46,686 nucleotides of DNA from a virus, in the IMG/VR virus record IMGVR_UViG_3300042400_001938, positions 1-46,686 of that record. One strand, given 5' to 3'. The notes under the pieces were generated by a model. The model made no database searches, had not been told where the DNA came from, and saw only the letters and a list, made by a program, of their open reading frames with translations. The position numbers and the translations under genes are program-made. How positions within the stretch are numbered: the stretch's first letter is position 1; the number at the start of each line of letters is the position of its first letter. Below, piece by piece: positions 10,105 through 17,748 of this stretch.

Positions 10105-11014
10105 TATAATTTAAAATAGTTTCATCGAAGTCCTCCTGTGCCATAGCCTTTAAATTAGTTCGACGAGGCAAATCTCGTCTAAGTCTGCCATTAGTATTTT
10201 CAACTCCACCCTTTTGGTGGGAACAATATGGATCACAAAAAAATGATTGTAGCCCCACGGCTTCAGCCACGCGCATGTGTTTAGCAAACTCGCCACCATT
10301 ATCCAATGTTAATGTTCTGCGAGCCTTGGCTGGCAAATCTTTCAGCAATTCAATGATCTTGTCACTTGTTGAGATTGCCTCCTTGCTTTGCATTTGAGCA
10401 CTTAAGGTAAACATAGTGGTGCGCTCACGCAGTACCAACATATGTTGAGAACCTTTCTGGCAGCTCATTAGGTCACCCTCCCAATGACCAAATTGTTTTT
10501 TATGAGCAACCACCTTTGGGCGATTATGAATTGAGGTTCTATCAGGAATAATTCTTAATTGACCAGCTGCTTTCGTCTTTCTAAGTCCACGGCTGCGTTT
10601 GTGGCGAGGAAGAAACTTCCAGAACAATTGGGCCTTTTGTTTTGGAGCGTATAGCCACTGATAAATTGTTTCATGGCTAACATAGGGCAACTCTTTCTGA
10701 TTGCTTTTCAGATCTCCGGCGATTTGCTCTGGAGTCCAATAGTGACAACAAAGTTTAGTTGTAATGTGTTCCATAAGACTCTGATTTTTATCAATAATGC
10801 ACCCACGCCTTCTTCTTTCATTTGCCTTTATAGCAGCAGTGTCTGGCCAATACTGCCCAGGCGGTGCTTGATTGCGCCGTAACTCCCTAGATATGGTAGC
10901 TTTTGATCGACAAAGACATGCGGCAATCTGCGTTATGGATGACTTCGATTGCCGCAGGTTTGCTATGATTTCTCTTTCATTCATGGTTAATTGGGTATAA
11001 TTTCTCACTAGCAA
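10019..11014 (-). CDS. IS30-family DDE transposase
   Basis: 331 residues. The N-terminal helix-turn-helix (residues ~8-50, with TISRELRRN) is typical of IS30 transposases. The catalytic triad is visible: Asp181 in GHWEGDLM, Asp238 in LTLDNGGEF and Glu272 in GGVENTNGRLRR, with 33 residues between the last two, which is the IS30 spacing. The YVSHETIYQWLY motif is also typical. The frame is intact, so the enzyme may be active. Met11 is an alternative start. The stop codon lies outside the element, so the C-terminus depends on the insertion site. Confidence 0.92.
   Translation of the reverse strand: MLVRNYTQLTMNEREIIANLRQSKSSITQIAACLCRSKATISRELRRNQAPPGQYWPDTAAIKANERRRRGCIIDKNQSLMEHITTKLCCHYWTPEQIAGDLKSNQKELPYVSHETIYQWLYAPKQKAQLFWKFLPRHKRSRGLRKTKAAGQLRIIPDRTSIHNRPKVVAHKKQFGHWEGDLMSCQKGSQHMLVLRERTTMFTLSAQMQSKEAISTSDKIIELLKDLPAKARRTLTLDNGGEFAKHMRVAEAVGLQSFFCDPYCSHQKGGVENTNGRLRRDLPRRTNLKAMAQEDFDETILNYNETPRKKLQWKTPLQVFTEKIQRVALQT
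10026..10038. repeat. IS30-family terminal inverted repeat, left
   Basis: Thirteen bases, TGAAGTGCAACAC, matching exactly in inverted orientation at 11053-11065. It overlaps the 3' end of the transposase coding frame. Confidence 0.8.
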
Positions 11015-11052
11015 CTCTTTCTGATTGTAGTTTTGTCACTAACAATCCTAAG

Positions 11053-11065
11053 GTGTTGCACTTCA
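11053..11065. repeat. IS30-family terminal inverted repeat, right
   Basis: Exact inverted copy of the left end. The next two bases, TT, equal the two bases outside the left end. Confidence 0.8.
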
Positions 11066-11067
11066 TT

Positions 11068-11355
11068 CTAGAAGATGGGGAGGAGTTCGTATTCTTCTTT
11101 ATCTTTATGTAACAACAGTATTTTTGCATAATCTTCAGGAGATAGTTCTTGTAGTTGCTGCAAATAAAATTCTTCTCGGATTTTTTGTTCGGTATCATAA
11201 TCTGCAGTACGAGCTTTTAAAGAACCAACATTGGCGTTGTTCTCTACAGCAAGAGCCCGACCCTCTTTATCAGTACGAGATTCAAATTCATTAAACGAAA
11301 ATTGTTTTTTAAAATGCTCAAGCCTTCTTTGATCCTGTTCTGATAGCTTAGGCAT
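11068..11355 (-). CDS. Short helical protein, possibly the severed N-terminus of the coiled-coil gene
   Basis: 95 residues, charged and helical (SEQDQRRLEHFKKQF at the N-terminus), similar in composition to the 753-residue coiled-coil ORF beyond the IS element. The frame ends in TAG three bases before the IS flank. It may be a complete small gene. It may also be the first part of the large gene, now out of frame: one extra nucleotide near the CTCCTCCCC tract would join them. The second idea fits the lack of a native start in the large ORF. The start lies 3 bp after the stop of the upstream gene. Confidence 0.55.
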   Translation of the reverse strand: MPKLSEQDQRRLEHFKKQFSFNEFESRTDKEGRALAVENNANVGSLKARTADYDTEQKIREEFYLQQLQELSPEDYAKILLLHKDKEEYELLPIF

Positions 11356-11358
11356 AAT

Positions 11359-12525
11359 CTACACCTTTAAATATTCTAATGGAGAAAGTGCTTGAGGAGG
11401 CAAATTTAACCCTCCTTGAGCTTTATGTTGCCTAACTCTTTTGACCATGCGTTCAAGTAATTTTGAACCCTTACCGAGATCACCATTACCTATTACAGAA
11501 ACAGTTACAGGATCAATTTTGTATTCTTCATTAGCGACCGCTACTGGTATTTTTTTTACCTGAATACGTTTTTCTATTAGTTTTCGCACAGGGCTTTTAC
11601 TAATAGATTTGACCATGTTATCTAACGCTTTAATCCCAGCAGTAGATGAACCATCCCCCAAATGAGCAGTAGTTGTTGCGTCAATGATATAGGAGCCAAC
11701 TGGCATATCAACTTTAATATCATCACTTTGACCAGTTCCTTTTCCTTTGATGCCGCAGGAGACCTTGTGGCTTACCAGACCTCCAGTTTTGTAATTAGCG
11801 TCACTGTTATCATGTCTACTCAACGCCTTTAACTCTAAAACTGTTTTAGGTCTTTCACTCTGTACGGATAAACTTTTAGGACGCTTAACGTTTTTTGGTG
11901 CTAAGCTTGCAACTAAATTTTTAAGGGAACGGTTACCACCTTTGTTAGAGTAAGGTTCATCTGAATTTGAAAGAAGATTTTTGTTTTTACCTGAAATTTT
12001 TTCTAACTGTTTGTCTTGTAAACTTCTGTGTCCCTTAAAACCAAAGTTTGCATGAACGTCAGCTGTATCCAAAGCTTTGATTAAAGGTTCGCTGTAATAT
12101 CTAGCTACTTTGTCCTGATCATCAGGGTCAGGAACATACTCATAGTTCATAGGTAACTTACTAGGGTCTAAACCTTGCTCTTTAACTCTTTCTTCAAGCT
12201 TAATCCATGCATCTGGATTGCTTAAAGCCTTACCTGTTTTAGGATCTACATACTCTTTGCCTAGATACATAGGAATACCCGCTTTAGCCGTTCTGGTGTT
12301 GTAATGAGGGTTTAATCGATGACGCCAAGGTCTATGATCCACATGGACAGCGTCATAATATCCCATTTTTTTCATCAGGTCTTCTTTATCAGCTCTGGCT
12401 CTAGCTGCTAAACGTTCAGCTGATTCTGCCTGTATTTTAGCTGCCTCAACATAACCATAAGGGTCGTTGCGGTCGCCTTTGTGTTTAGGTCCGAAAATTT
12501 CCCCTAATAAAGACATAGCTCCCAA
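11359..12525 (-). CDS. Virion-type protein with GTGxSDxI motif (paralogue of the Tn3-split gene)
   Basis: 388 residues from a TTG (ATG three codons later is an alternative). Residues ~20-75 are helical and lead to DHRPW. A GKEYVDPKTG...NPDAW segment and TADVHANFGFKGHRSL follow, and these resemble the gene split by Tn3 (DPRPW, NEAWLYW, AADENVKFGLGAH). Around residue 245 lies GGLVSHKV followed by KGKGTGQSDDIKVDMPVGSY, a motif I know from many podovirus virion proteins (GPGTGTSDSIPAMLSxGE-type). The frame is the same as that of the preceding 146-residue gene, with only a TAA and a few sense codons between. Probably an internal-virion or structural protein. Confidence 0.65.
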   Translation of the reverse strand: MGAMSLLGEIFGPKHKGDRNDPYGYVEAAKIQAESAERLAARARADKEDLMKKMGYYDAVHVDHRPWRHRLNPHYNTRTAKAGIPMYLGKEYVDPKTGKALSNPDAWIKLEERVKEQGLDPSKLPMNYEYVPDPDDQDKVARYYSEPLIKALDTADVHANFGFKGHRSLQDKQLEKISGKNKNLLSNSDEPYSNKGGNRSLKNLVASLAPKNVKRPKSLSVQSERPKTVLELKALSRHDNSDANYKTGGLVSHKVSCGIKGKGTGQSDDIKVDMPVGSYIIDATTTAHLGDGSSTAGIKALDNMVKSISKSPVRKLIEKRIQVKKIPVAVANEEYKIDPVTVSVIGNGDLGKGSKLLERMVKRVRQHKAQGGLNLPPQALSPLEYLKV

Positions 12526-12546
12526 TGCTAAACCAGTGTAATCGTT

Positions 12547-12987
12547 TTAAGGCTTAGAGTACTTTGCAGGACCTTGAATCATCCTAAAAGCAGTAAATTC
12601 CAAAAGTCCTGTTTTAGGATTTATGTTAGGCTTACCATGACACCAAACTTCAACAAATACTTCTGCTAAACTTTTTGGTATTAGAGCAAGCTCCTTATCT
12701 CCTTCACGCCCTTTATTCGCAATATTTCTTACTAATTTATTGCCATACGTAGGTTCTTTAAGCGGAGATATTTCTTTTTTTACATCTGTAGCTAATGAAT
12801 GATCGGTCTTCATAACCTCGGTTATTTTACGTAATACTTCCTTAAAAGTAGGATCAGTGCCTAAATGTTCTAGTTTTGAAAATTCCAATAATCCTGTTTT
12901 TTTGTCTCTAGACGCTCCCCCTTGAAGTTGTATCAAAGACTTAATTTCTAAAGGTGTAAAATGGGCTGCTATCATGTGTTTGTTCAT
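12547..12987 (-). CDS. Virion-type 'LQGG/KTGL' module protein (short paralogue)
   Basis: 146 residues. It contains HFTPLEIKSLIQLQGG, then KKTGLLEFSKLEHL, then GREGDKELALIPKSLAEVF and finally NPKTGLLEF. The same four blocks occur in order in the first ~170 residues of the 454-residue protein on the far side of Tn3 (HFSPGELKILDHLQGG, KKTGM, GRDGDRELANIGPETAQLF, NPKTGLHEY). The two genes are therefore paralogues, the shorter lacking the Gly/Ala-rich tail. The ATG is 3 bp from the preceding stop. The function is unknown; the block resembles N-termini of podovirus internal proteins. Confidence 0.7.
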   Translation of the reverse strand: MNKHMIAAHFTPLEIKSLIQLQGGASRDKKTGLLEFSKLEHLGTDPTFKEVLRKITEVMKTDHSLATDVKKEISPLKEPTYGNKLVRNIANKGREGDKELALIPKSLAEVFVEVWCHGKPNINPKTGLLEFTAFRMIQGPAKYSKP

Positions 12988-12989
12988 GT

Positions 12990-13716
12990 CTATATACCAG
13001 TAAGGTTAGTTTGTCCTAATAAAGGCTTTATTTTTCTTATTTGTTTTATATCCGTTGGTGTTGTTTCAAATGGTTTTTTTATTTTAGAAATAACGTCTTT
13101 TACTCCAGGTACTAAAGACCTTCGTAGCCCTATTAAGTTCTCTTTATCTGAATACTTATTATCAGTGAGGTTGTTAGGCACAGATACAGTATTGATTTTG
13201 GATAAAATTCTATTTCGTAATAAATCTGCCCTATTAAGGCTACCCCTACCAAAAGCTCTGTTAGCGTGTGCACCTAATCCAAACTTAACATTTTCATCAG
13301 CAGCATCTCTAGCTTTTATTAATGAGATACCATTCTTCTCTGCTAACTTGGTGTAGAATTCATCATCTTTTTGAAACTTATGTAAAGTATAATAATCTTT
13401 GTGCTTTGCTTCAAATCTGGGTCCCCAATAGAGCCAAGCTTCGTTGTCATCTAATATGGGGTTAAGGTTTTCGTCTACAATAGTTTTTTTTCCATTTAGA
13501 GTAAGCCACGGACGAGGATCCGTTTGTATGAAATCATAAAAACCTTTATTGCGCTTATCTTCGAGTTCTGCGTCTAGTTTGGCTTGATAAATTTTTCTAT
13601 GTGTTTCCGCATCTTGCTTTGCTTTATTAATTGCTGCTTCTCGTGCTCTTGCTGCTGCTTGTCGTGCTTCAAGCTCTCTTTGTCTTTGTTGAGCTGCCAG
13701 CCAAGCATCGTGGTCA
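12990..13716 (-). pseudogene. 3' part of a virion-type gene split by Tn3
   Basis: From the Tn3 boundary the minus strand is open for about 242 codons down to TAG, starting DHDAWLAAQQRQRELEARQA. There is no start codon at the junction. Joining it to the ATG-bearing fragment beyond the transposon, with one copy of the GGTCA duplication, restores a single 265-residue frame. The rebuilt protein has an Ala/Arg/Gln-rich helical N-terminus, DPRPWLTLNGKKTIVDE, NEAWLYWGPRFEAKH and KFGLGAHANRAF blocks, and resembles the neighbouring 388-residue protein. A GTG at 13181 could start only the last 63 residues. Confidence 0.85.
13712..13716. repeat. Tn3 target-site duplication, left copy
   Basis: GGTCA immediately outside the left inverted repeat, identical to 17632-17636. 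Confidence 0.9.
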
Positions 13717-13762
13717 GGGCTTCCACGCCCAAACCCTCCAAATTTCCGACGAAGTATAGATT
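13717..13762. repeat. Tn3 terminal inverted repeat, left
   Basis: 46 bp starting GGGCTTCCACGCCC and ending GAAGTATAGATT inward. It differs from the right copy at two positions. It stops 4 bp short of the tnpR stop codon. Confidence 0.92.
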
Positions 13763-13766
13763 GAGT

Positions 13767-14387
13767 TTAATTCGCGGTATCACATAGTTTTCTTTTGTTT
13801 ATATATGTATTTAATGCGATATGATTTGTATAGCCAATTACTGTTGCAATCTTCCTCTTAGATAGACCATAACTTAGCAGTTCTTTTATTCTATCCACAT
13901 CCTTATCAAACTTACTTTTCTGAATTGTTCCCTTAGGTTTACCTAAAACTTGCCCTTGTCTTTTTTTAGAAGCCAAAGCTTCTTTAGTGCGCAAGCTGAT
14001 CAAATCTCTTTCCAGCTCAGCAAACAAAGAAAACAGAGTTAAAGATACTTTGGAGTTAATGTCGTGTTGGCTGATATACAAGTTTTGTTTGCAGATTATT
14101 ACACGCACGTCACGCGTTGCCAACGTATTAACCAACTCAATTACCTCAGAAGTGCTACGTCCTAATCTACTCAGCTCTGTCACCATTAAGGTGTCAGCTT
14201 GATCAAGCCTTTCAAGCAACTCATCAATACGTCTTTGTTTACTTGTCTTGCGCGACGAAATGGTAATCTCGACAAACTCATCGATAGACAAAGATTTTTT
14301 TCTGGCAAACTCTAAAAGTTCTAATTTTTGATGATTGAGATCTTGTTTATCTGTAGACGCTCGTATGTAAGCAATAATTTTACCCAT
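13767..14387 (-). CDS. tnpR: Serine resolvase of the Tn3-family element
   Basis: 206 residues, normal length for a resolvase. The catalytic serine is Ser11 in YIRASTDKQD, with Arg9 before it. The ELSRLGRST block holds further conserved active-site arginines, and ELERDLISLRTKEAL matches the long E-helix. A C-terminal helix-turn-helix (residues ~165-195, GLSKRKIATVIGYT) would bind res. It resolves cointegrates made by TnpA and usually represses both genes from the spacer. Its stop is followed in the same frame by open sequence running into the 3' fragment of the split phage gene. Confidence 0.93.
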   Translation of the reverse strand: MGKIIAYIRASTDKQDLNHQKLELLEFARKKSLSIDEFVEITISSRKTSKQRRIDELLERLDQADTLMVTELSRLGRSTSEVIELVNTLATRDVRVIICKQNLYISQHDINSKVSLTLFSLFAELERDLISLRTKEALASKKRQGQVLGKPKGTIQKSKFDKDVDRIKELLSYGLSKRKIATVIGYTNHIALNTYINKRKLCDTAN

Positions 14388-14480
14388 TAAAAGACCTGTT
14401 AAGAATTAACCTTATTCTATTTAAAAATAATACAATTTGTATATGTCTTTCAAAGTGTATTATATGTTCATAATGCAGGT
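14388..14480. promoter_or_regulatory. Probable res site and divergent tnpR/tnpA promoters
   Basis: 93 bp between divergent tnpR and tnpA, where Tn3 elements place res. It contains the perfect dyad ATACAA-T-TTGTAT near the middle and a second imperfect dyad (ATTAT...ATAAT) nearer tnpA, as expected of resolvase subsites. Subsite boundaries cannot be fixed by eye. Confidence 0.55.
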
Positions 14481-17400
14481 ATGACAACGTCCGTTATGAG
14501 CGCTACAGAAAACAATACTATTATACCATTACAAGACAAAAGACTTTCCATCCTGTCTGATCTGGAAGAGTTTGCATTTTACGGATTTCCAGATTTTGAT
14601 GATGAACAACGCTTAACGTATTTTGAATTCAACGAAAGTGAATTGGCATTGATTGGGCAAAGTCCTTCTTTGGAAGCCAAAGTACACGCTGCATTACAGC
14701 TTGGTTATTTCAAAGCTAAACATATTTTCTTTAGGCTTTCTTTGCAAAAAATTCCCCAGGCTGATCTCCATTTTGTAATGTCACACTACTTCCAACACAA
14801 AACCTTAGATAAATTCACCATCACAAAGCATGAATATTATACTCAACGTGAATGTATTGCTAAATTCTTTGGCTATAGCCTTTGGTCTAATGAAGCCTTG
14901 TTAAAACTTCAAGATAGAGCTCAATGCAGCGTCAAACTTGACATTTCACCTAATTTCATTGCTCATGAATTACTGGCTTTTTTGACAACCCAAAAAATTA
15001 TCAGACCAGGATATTCAACATTGCAAAAAATAGTTAGCAGTACTCTTACACAAGAACGTCAGCGCCTCAAAACCTGTTTGCAGCAACTCCTTACAACAGA
15101 GAACCAACAAAATCTCAAACAACTTATCGAAAATGAAAACACTCTCTCTGAATTAGCAGCGCTCAAGCAAGATGCTAAAAGTTTTGGCTCAACAATGATG
15201 GGCATTGAATGCAAAAAACATGACGTGCTTCAGCCGTTGCATGACTTGGCAAAAACGCTTCTGCCAGCCTTAGCAATATCTCGGCAAAACATTGCTCATT
15301 ACGCTAGCCTAGCCAATTATTACACTATTAATGATTTAGCCCGTATGCATGAAATGCAAGCTTATCTTTATCTGTTGTGCTATGTGTTTCAGCGCTATCA
15401 ACAAATCAGCGATAATCTGGTTGACGCTTTTAATTTCCAAGTTAAAAAACTAGAGAAGGAAATCAAAATAAAAGCAGACTCTTATGAAAGTGATGGCTCA
15501 GATAACCAGGACAAACAAGTGGGTAATCTTCTTTTGCTATATGTTGATGACGACCCAAATGACATACATGCAAGAGCTTTCAAGATTTTACCAAAGGAAT
15601 CCATTCGTAGCATTGGCGAAAAAATGGTCAAAAAATACCAACCAAAACGTAAACAGATTCTTAAATGGCAAGAACGTGACAAAGCAGCAGCTCGTTATAA
15701 GCATCATCTGCGTCCTTTATTCATGAAGTTAGATTTTAAAAGCCAGCAGTCTGACAACCCATTATTAAAAGCACTTAAATGGCTAAAAAGTTGTTATGAA
15801 AAGCAGCAATCTTTGACTAAACAACCATTTGAGAATTTTCCGAAAGGTTTTATTTCAAAGCGTATCGAACCATATTTAATAATTGATGACCCAGAAAATA
15901 CTGATGATGATGGTAATTTAGGCAAAAAAATCTTAGGCAACCGTTATGAAACCTTAGTGTATCTGCAAATTATGAAACAAATAGAAACGGGAGCAATTTA
16001 CATCAATCACAGTATTCGCCATCGTCCTTTTGCACATAGCCTTGTGTCTTTGCAAGAGAAAAAGGATATCCTGGCAACCCTTGATATTCCTTGGCTTAAA
16101 ATACCATGCCAATCGCAACTTGATTTACTTTTCAAAGAACTTGATAGACTTTGGACTGAAGTCAATCATAACTTAAAACAGGGGACTTTAAAACACCTGA
16201 AGTATAACCTTACCAAAAAGGAATTGCTTTGGGTTAAACCAAAAAGTATCAATGAGGAAGAAACTCCTGAAAAGCAAAGTTTCTATGACAAAATGCAAAC
16301 TTGTGACTTAAGCGATGTCTTACGATTTGCAAACGACAATTGTGGCTTTCTATCAGCTTTTACGCCTTTACAGCCACGTTACAATAAACAAAAAATAGAT
16401 GAAGATAATTTAATAGCGGTAATGATTGCTCAAGCAACTGGAATAGGTAATCATAAAATGGCTCAAACTAGTGACTGCACTTACAATGTTCTTGAGTCTA
16501 CATATAAAATGTATCTACGCCTTTCTACGCTTAAAAGAGTGAATGAAATTGTTGCAAATCATATAGCCTCATTGAGTATTTTCCCGCATTATACGTTTGA
16601 TTTAGATATTTTATATGGAAGCCTAGATGGTCAAAAATTTGAAACCATCACTCCAACAATCAAGGCTAGATACTCGCGTAAATACTTTAAAAAGGGCCGT
16701 GGAGTTGTGGCTTACACACTGTTATCCAACTATGTTCCGATTCAATCGAACTTGATTGGCGCTCATGAACACGAAAGTCATTTTGCTTTTGACATCTGGT
16801 ATAACAATACATCGTTAATCACCCCAACAGTTGTAACTGGCGACATGCATAGCGTCAACAAAGCCAACTTTGCACTTTTTCACTGGTTTGGTGGTGAATT
16901 AAGGCCAAGATTTACGAATTTAAAGCGCGAATTGCATAATGTTTATGGCACAAAAGCACCTGAAGATTACACAGATTTTCTTGTGCAACCGGCAGGGCAA
17001 TTAGATAAGCAGGTAATGTTAGATGAAGGAGATAATATTGATCAAATTGTTGCAACTTTGGCATTAAAGGAAATCAGTCAGAGCACCTTAATTAAAAAGC
17101 TATGCACTCTTTCACCAAATAACAAGACACGTAAGGCAGTATTTGAATACAATAAACTCATCAGAAGTATTTATACATTAAAGTGTATTTTGGATCCTAA
17201 AATCCTTGAGAACGCTCATCGATCACAAAACAGATTAGAATCCTACCATACTCTGCGTGGAGCTATTGCAAAAGTGAGTGGTAGAAAGGCTTTATTGGGA
17301 CAAACGGATCTTGAAATGGAAATCAGCAATCAATGTGGATTATTAATCTGCAACACAATAATTCTTTATAATGCTTCCATTCACTCCCATTTATTAGCCA

Positions 17401-17549
17401 CAAGTTCAATCAATAAGAAATTATTGAAGTTTTTAAAAAAATGCTCACCGATTGCTTGGCAGCACATTCATTTTACAGGATATTTTAGCTTTTATCGTAA
17501 TAAAAATAAAATAGATATAAGTAAAATTGTGGAAAATGTGTTGTTTTAA
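14481..17549 (+). CDS. tnpA: Tn3-family transposase
   Basis: 1022 residues, close to the ~1000 usual for TnpA. The RNase-H-like catalytic residues are visible: Asp716 in GSLDGQKFE, Asp788 in VTGDMHSVNK and Glu920 in NRLESYHTLRGAI, with spacing like Tn3 (72 and 132 residues). The first ~300 residues match the DNA-binding region that recognises the terminal repeats (PLQDKRLSIL..., Y-Q-R-E region). It catalyses replicative transposition with cointegrate formation. The ATG follows AGGT closely; an in-frame ATG six codons later is possible. The frame is intact. Confidence 0.95.
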   Translation: MTTSVMSATENNTIIPLQDKRLSILSDLEEFAFYGFPDFDDEQRLTYFEFNESELALIGQSPSLEAKVHAALQLGYFKAKHIFFRLSLQKIPQADLHFVMSHYFQHKTLDKFTITKHEYYTQRECIAKFFGYSLWSNEALLKLQDRAQCSVKLDISPNFIAHELLAFLTTQKIIRPGYSTLQKIVSSTLTQERQRLKTCLQQLLTTENQQNLKQLIENENTLSELAALKQDAKSFGSTMMGIECKKHDVLQPLHDLAKTLLPALAISRQNIAHYASLANYYTINDLARMHEMQAYLYLLCYVFQRYQQISDNLVDAFNFQVKKLEKEIKIKADSYESDGSDNQDKQVGNLLLLYVDDDPNDIHARAFKILPKESIRSIGEKMVKKYQPKRKQILKWQERDKAAARYKHHLRPLFMKLDFKSQQSDNPLLKALKWLKSCYEKQQSLTKQPFENFPKGFISKRIEPYLIIDDPENTDDDGNLGKKILGNRYETLVYLQIMKQIETGAIYINHSIRHRPFAHSLVSLQEKKDILATLDIPWLKIPCQSQLDLLFKELDRLWTEVNHNLKQGTLKHLKYNLTKKELLWVKPKSINEEETPEKQSFYDKMQTCDLSDVLRFANDNCGFLSAFTPLQPRYNKQKIDEDNLIAVMIAQATGIGNHKMAQTSDCTYNVLESTYKMYLRLSTLKRVNEIVANHIASLSIFPHYTFDLDILYGSLDGQKFETITPTIKARYSRKYFKKGRGVVAYTLLSNYVPIQSNLIGAHEHESHFAFDIWYNNTSLITPTVVTGDMHSVNKANFALFHWFGGELRPRFTNLKRELHNVYGTKAPEDYTDFLVQPAGQLDKQVMLDEGDNIDQIVATLALKEISQSTLIKKLCTLSPNNKTRKAVFEYNKLIRSIYTLKCILDPKILENAHRSQNRLESYHTLRGAIAKVSGRKALLGQTDLEMEISNQCGLLICNTIILYNASIHSHLLATSSINKKLLKFLKKCSPIAWQHIHFTGYFSFYRNKNKIDISKIVENVLF

Positions 17550-17585
17550 AAGAAAGATTTTATTGTTAATGTTCTTAATGAATTT

Positions 17586-17631
17586 AATCTATACTTCGTC
17601 GGAAAAATGGAGGGTTTGGGCGTGGAAGCCC
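17586..17631. repeat. Tn3 terminal inverted repeat, right
   Basis: Inverted copy of the left end, 44 of 46 positions equal. It lies 36 bp after the tnpA stop. Confidence 0.92.
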
Positions 17632-17636
17632 GGTCA
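17632..17636. repeat. Tn3 target-site duplication, right copy
   Basis: GGTCA directly after the right inverted repeat, identical to the left flank. Confidence 0.9.
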
Positions 17637-17707
17637 GCGTTATTAGTCGCTCTAACTGCATTGAGATTCGCCTGGCTGTAGTTTCTCATTTGCGTATTAG
17701 ATGCCAT
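17632..17707 (-). pseudogene. 5' part of the virion-type gene split by Tn3
   Basis: ATG at 17707 preceded by AGG eight bases upstream. It encodes MASNTQMRNYSQANLNAV and a few more residues before the Tn3 end. With one GGTCA removed it runs straight into the 3' fragment at 13716 with the frame kept (71 + 727 nt = 266 codons including stop). In the present state the frame continues into the transposon end and stops soon after. Confidence 0.85.
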
Positions 17708-17748
17708 ACAAATACCTAAAAAACTTTACCCTAATAATAAATCAAACT

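Larger units (their letters stand above)
10026..11065 (-). mobile_element. IS30-family insertion sequence
   Basis: About 1040 bp bounded by a perfect 13-bp terminal inverted repeat (TGAAGTGCAACAC at the left end, its complement at the right). The flanks are consistent with a 2-bp TT target duplication (10024-10025 and 11066-11067), within the short range usual for IS30 elements, although 2 bp is weak evidence. It holds one DDE transposase, whose last two codons (Thr and stop) lie in flanking phage DNA. It separates a 95-residue ORF from a large coiled-coil gene. Confidence 0.8.
13717..17631. mobile_element. Cryptic Tn3-family transposon (tnpR + tnpA, no cargo)
   Basis: 3915 bp bounded by 46-bp terminal inverted repeats that match at 44 positions and begin GGGCTTCCACGCCC. 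It is flanked by the 5-bp direct repeat GGTCA (13712-13716 and 17632-17636), the usual Tn3-family target duplication. It carries a serine resolvase and a 1022-residue transposase, divergently transcribed around a res-like spacer. No passenger gene is present. Both frames are intact. The perfect duplication and the exact restoration of a disrupted gene suggest a fairly recent insertion. Confidence 0.95.

Noticed and set aside
10977-11198. 73-codon minus-strand ORF across the IS30 right end
   Set aside because: Chimeric reading of IS and phage DNA in a third frame, overlapping both the transposase and the 95-residue ORF; no ribosome site.
12990-13181. 63-codon ORF as an independent gene
   Set aside because: It is only the end of the longer frame of the Tn3-split gene, opened at an internal GTG.
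13574-13783. 69-codon minus-strand ORF across the Tn3 left end
   Set aside because: It is out of frame with the rebuilt split gene and joins transposon and phage DNA by chance.
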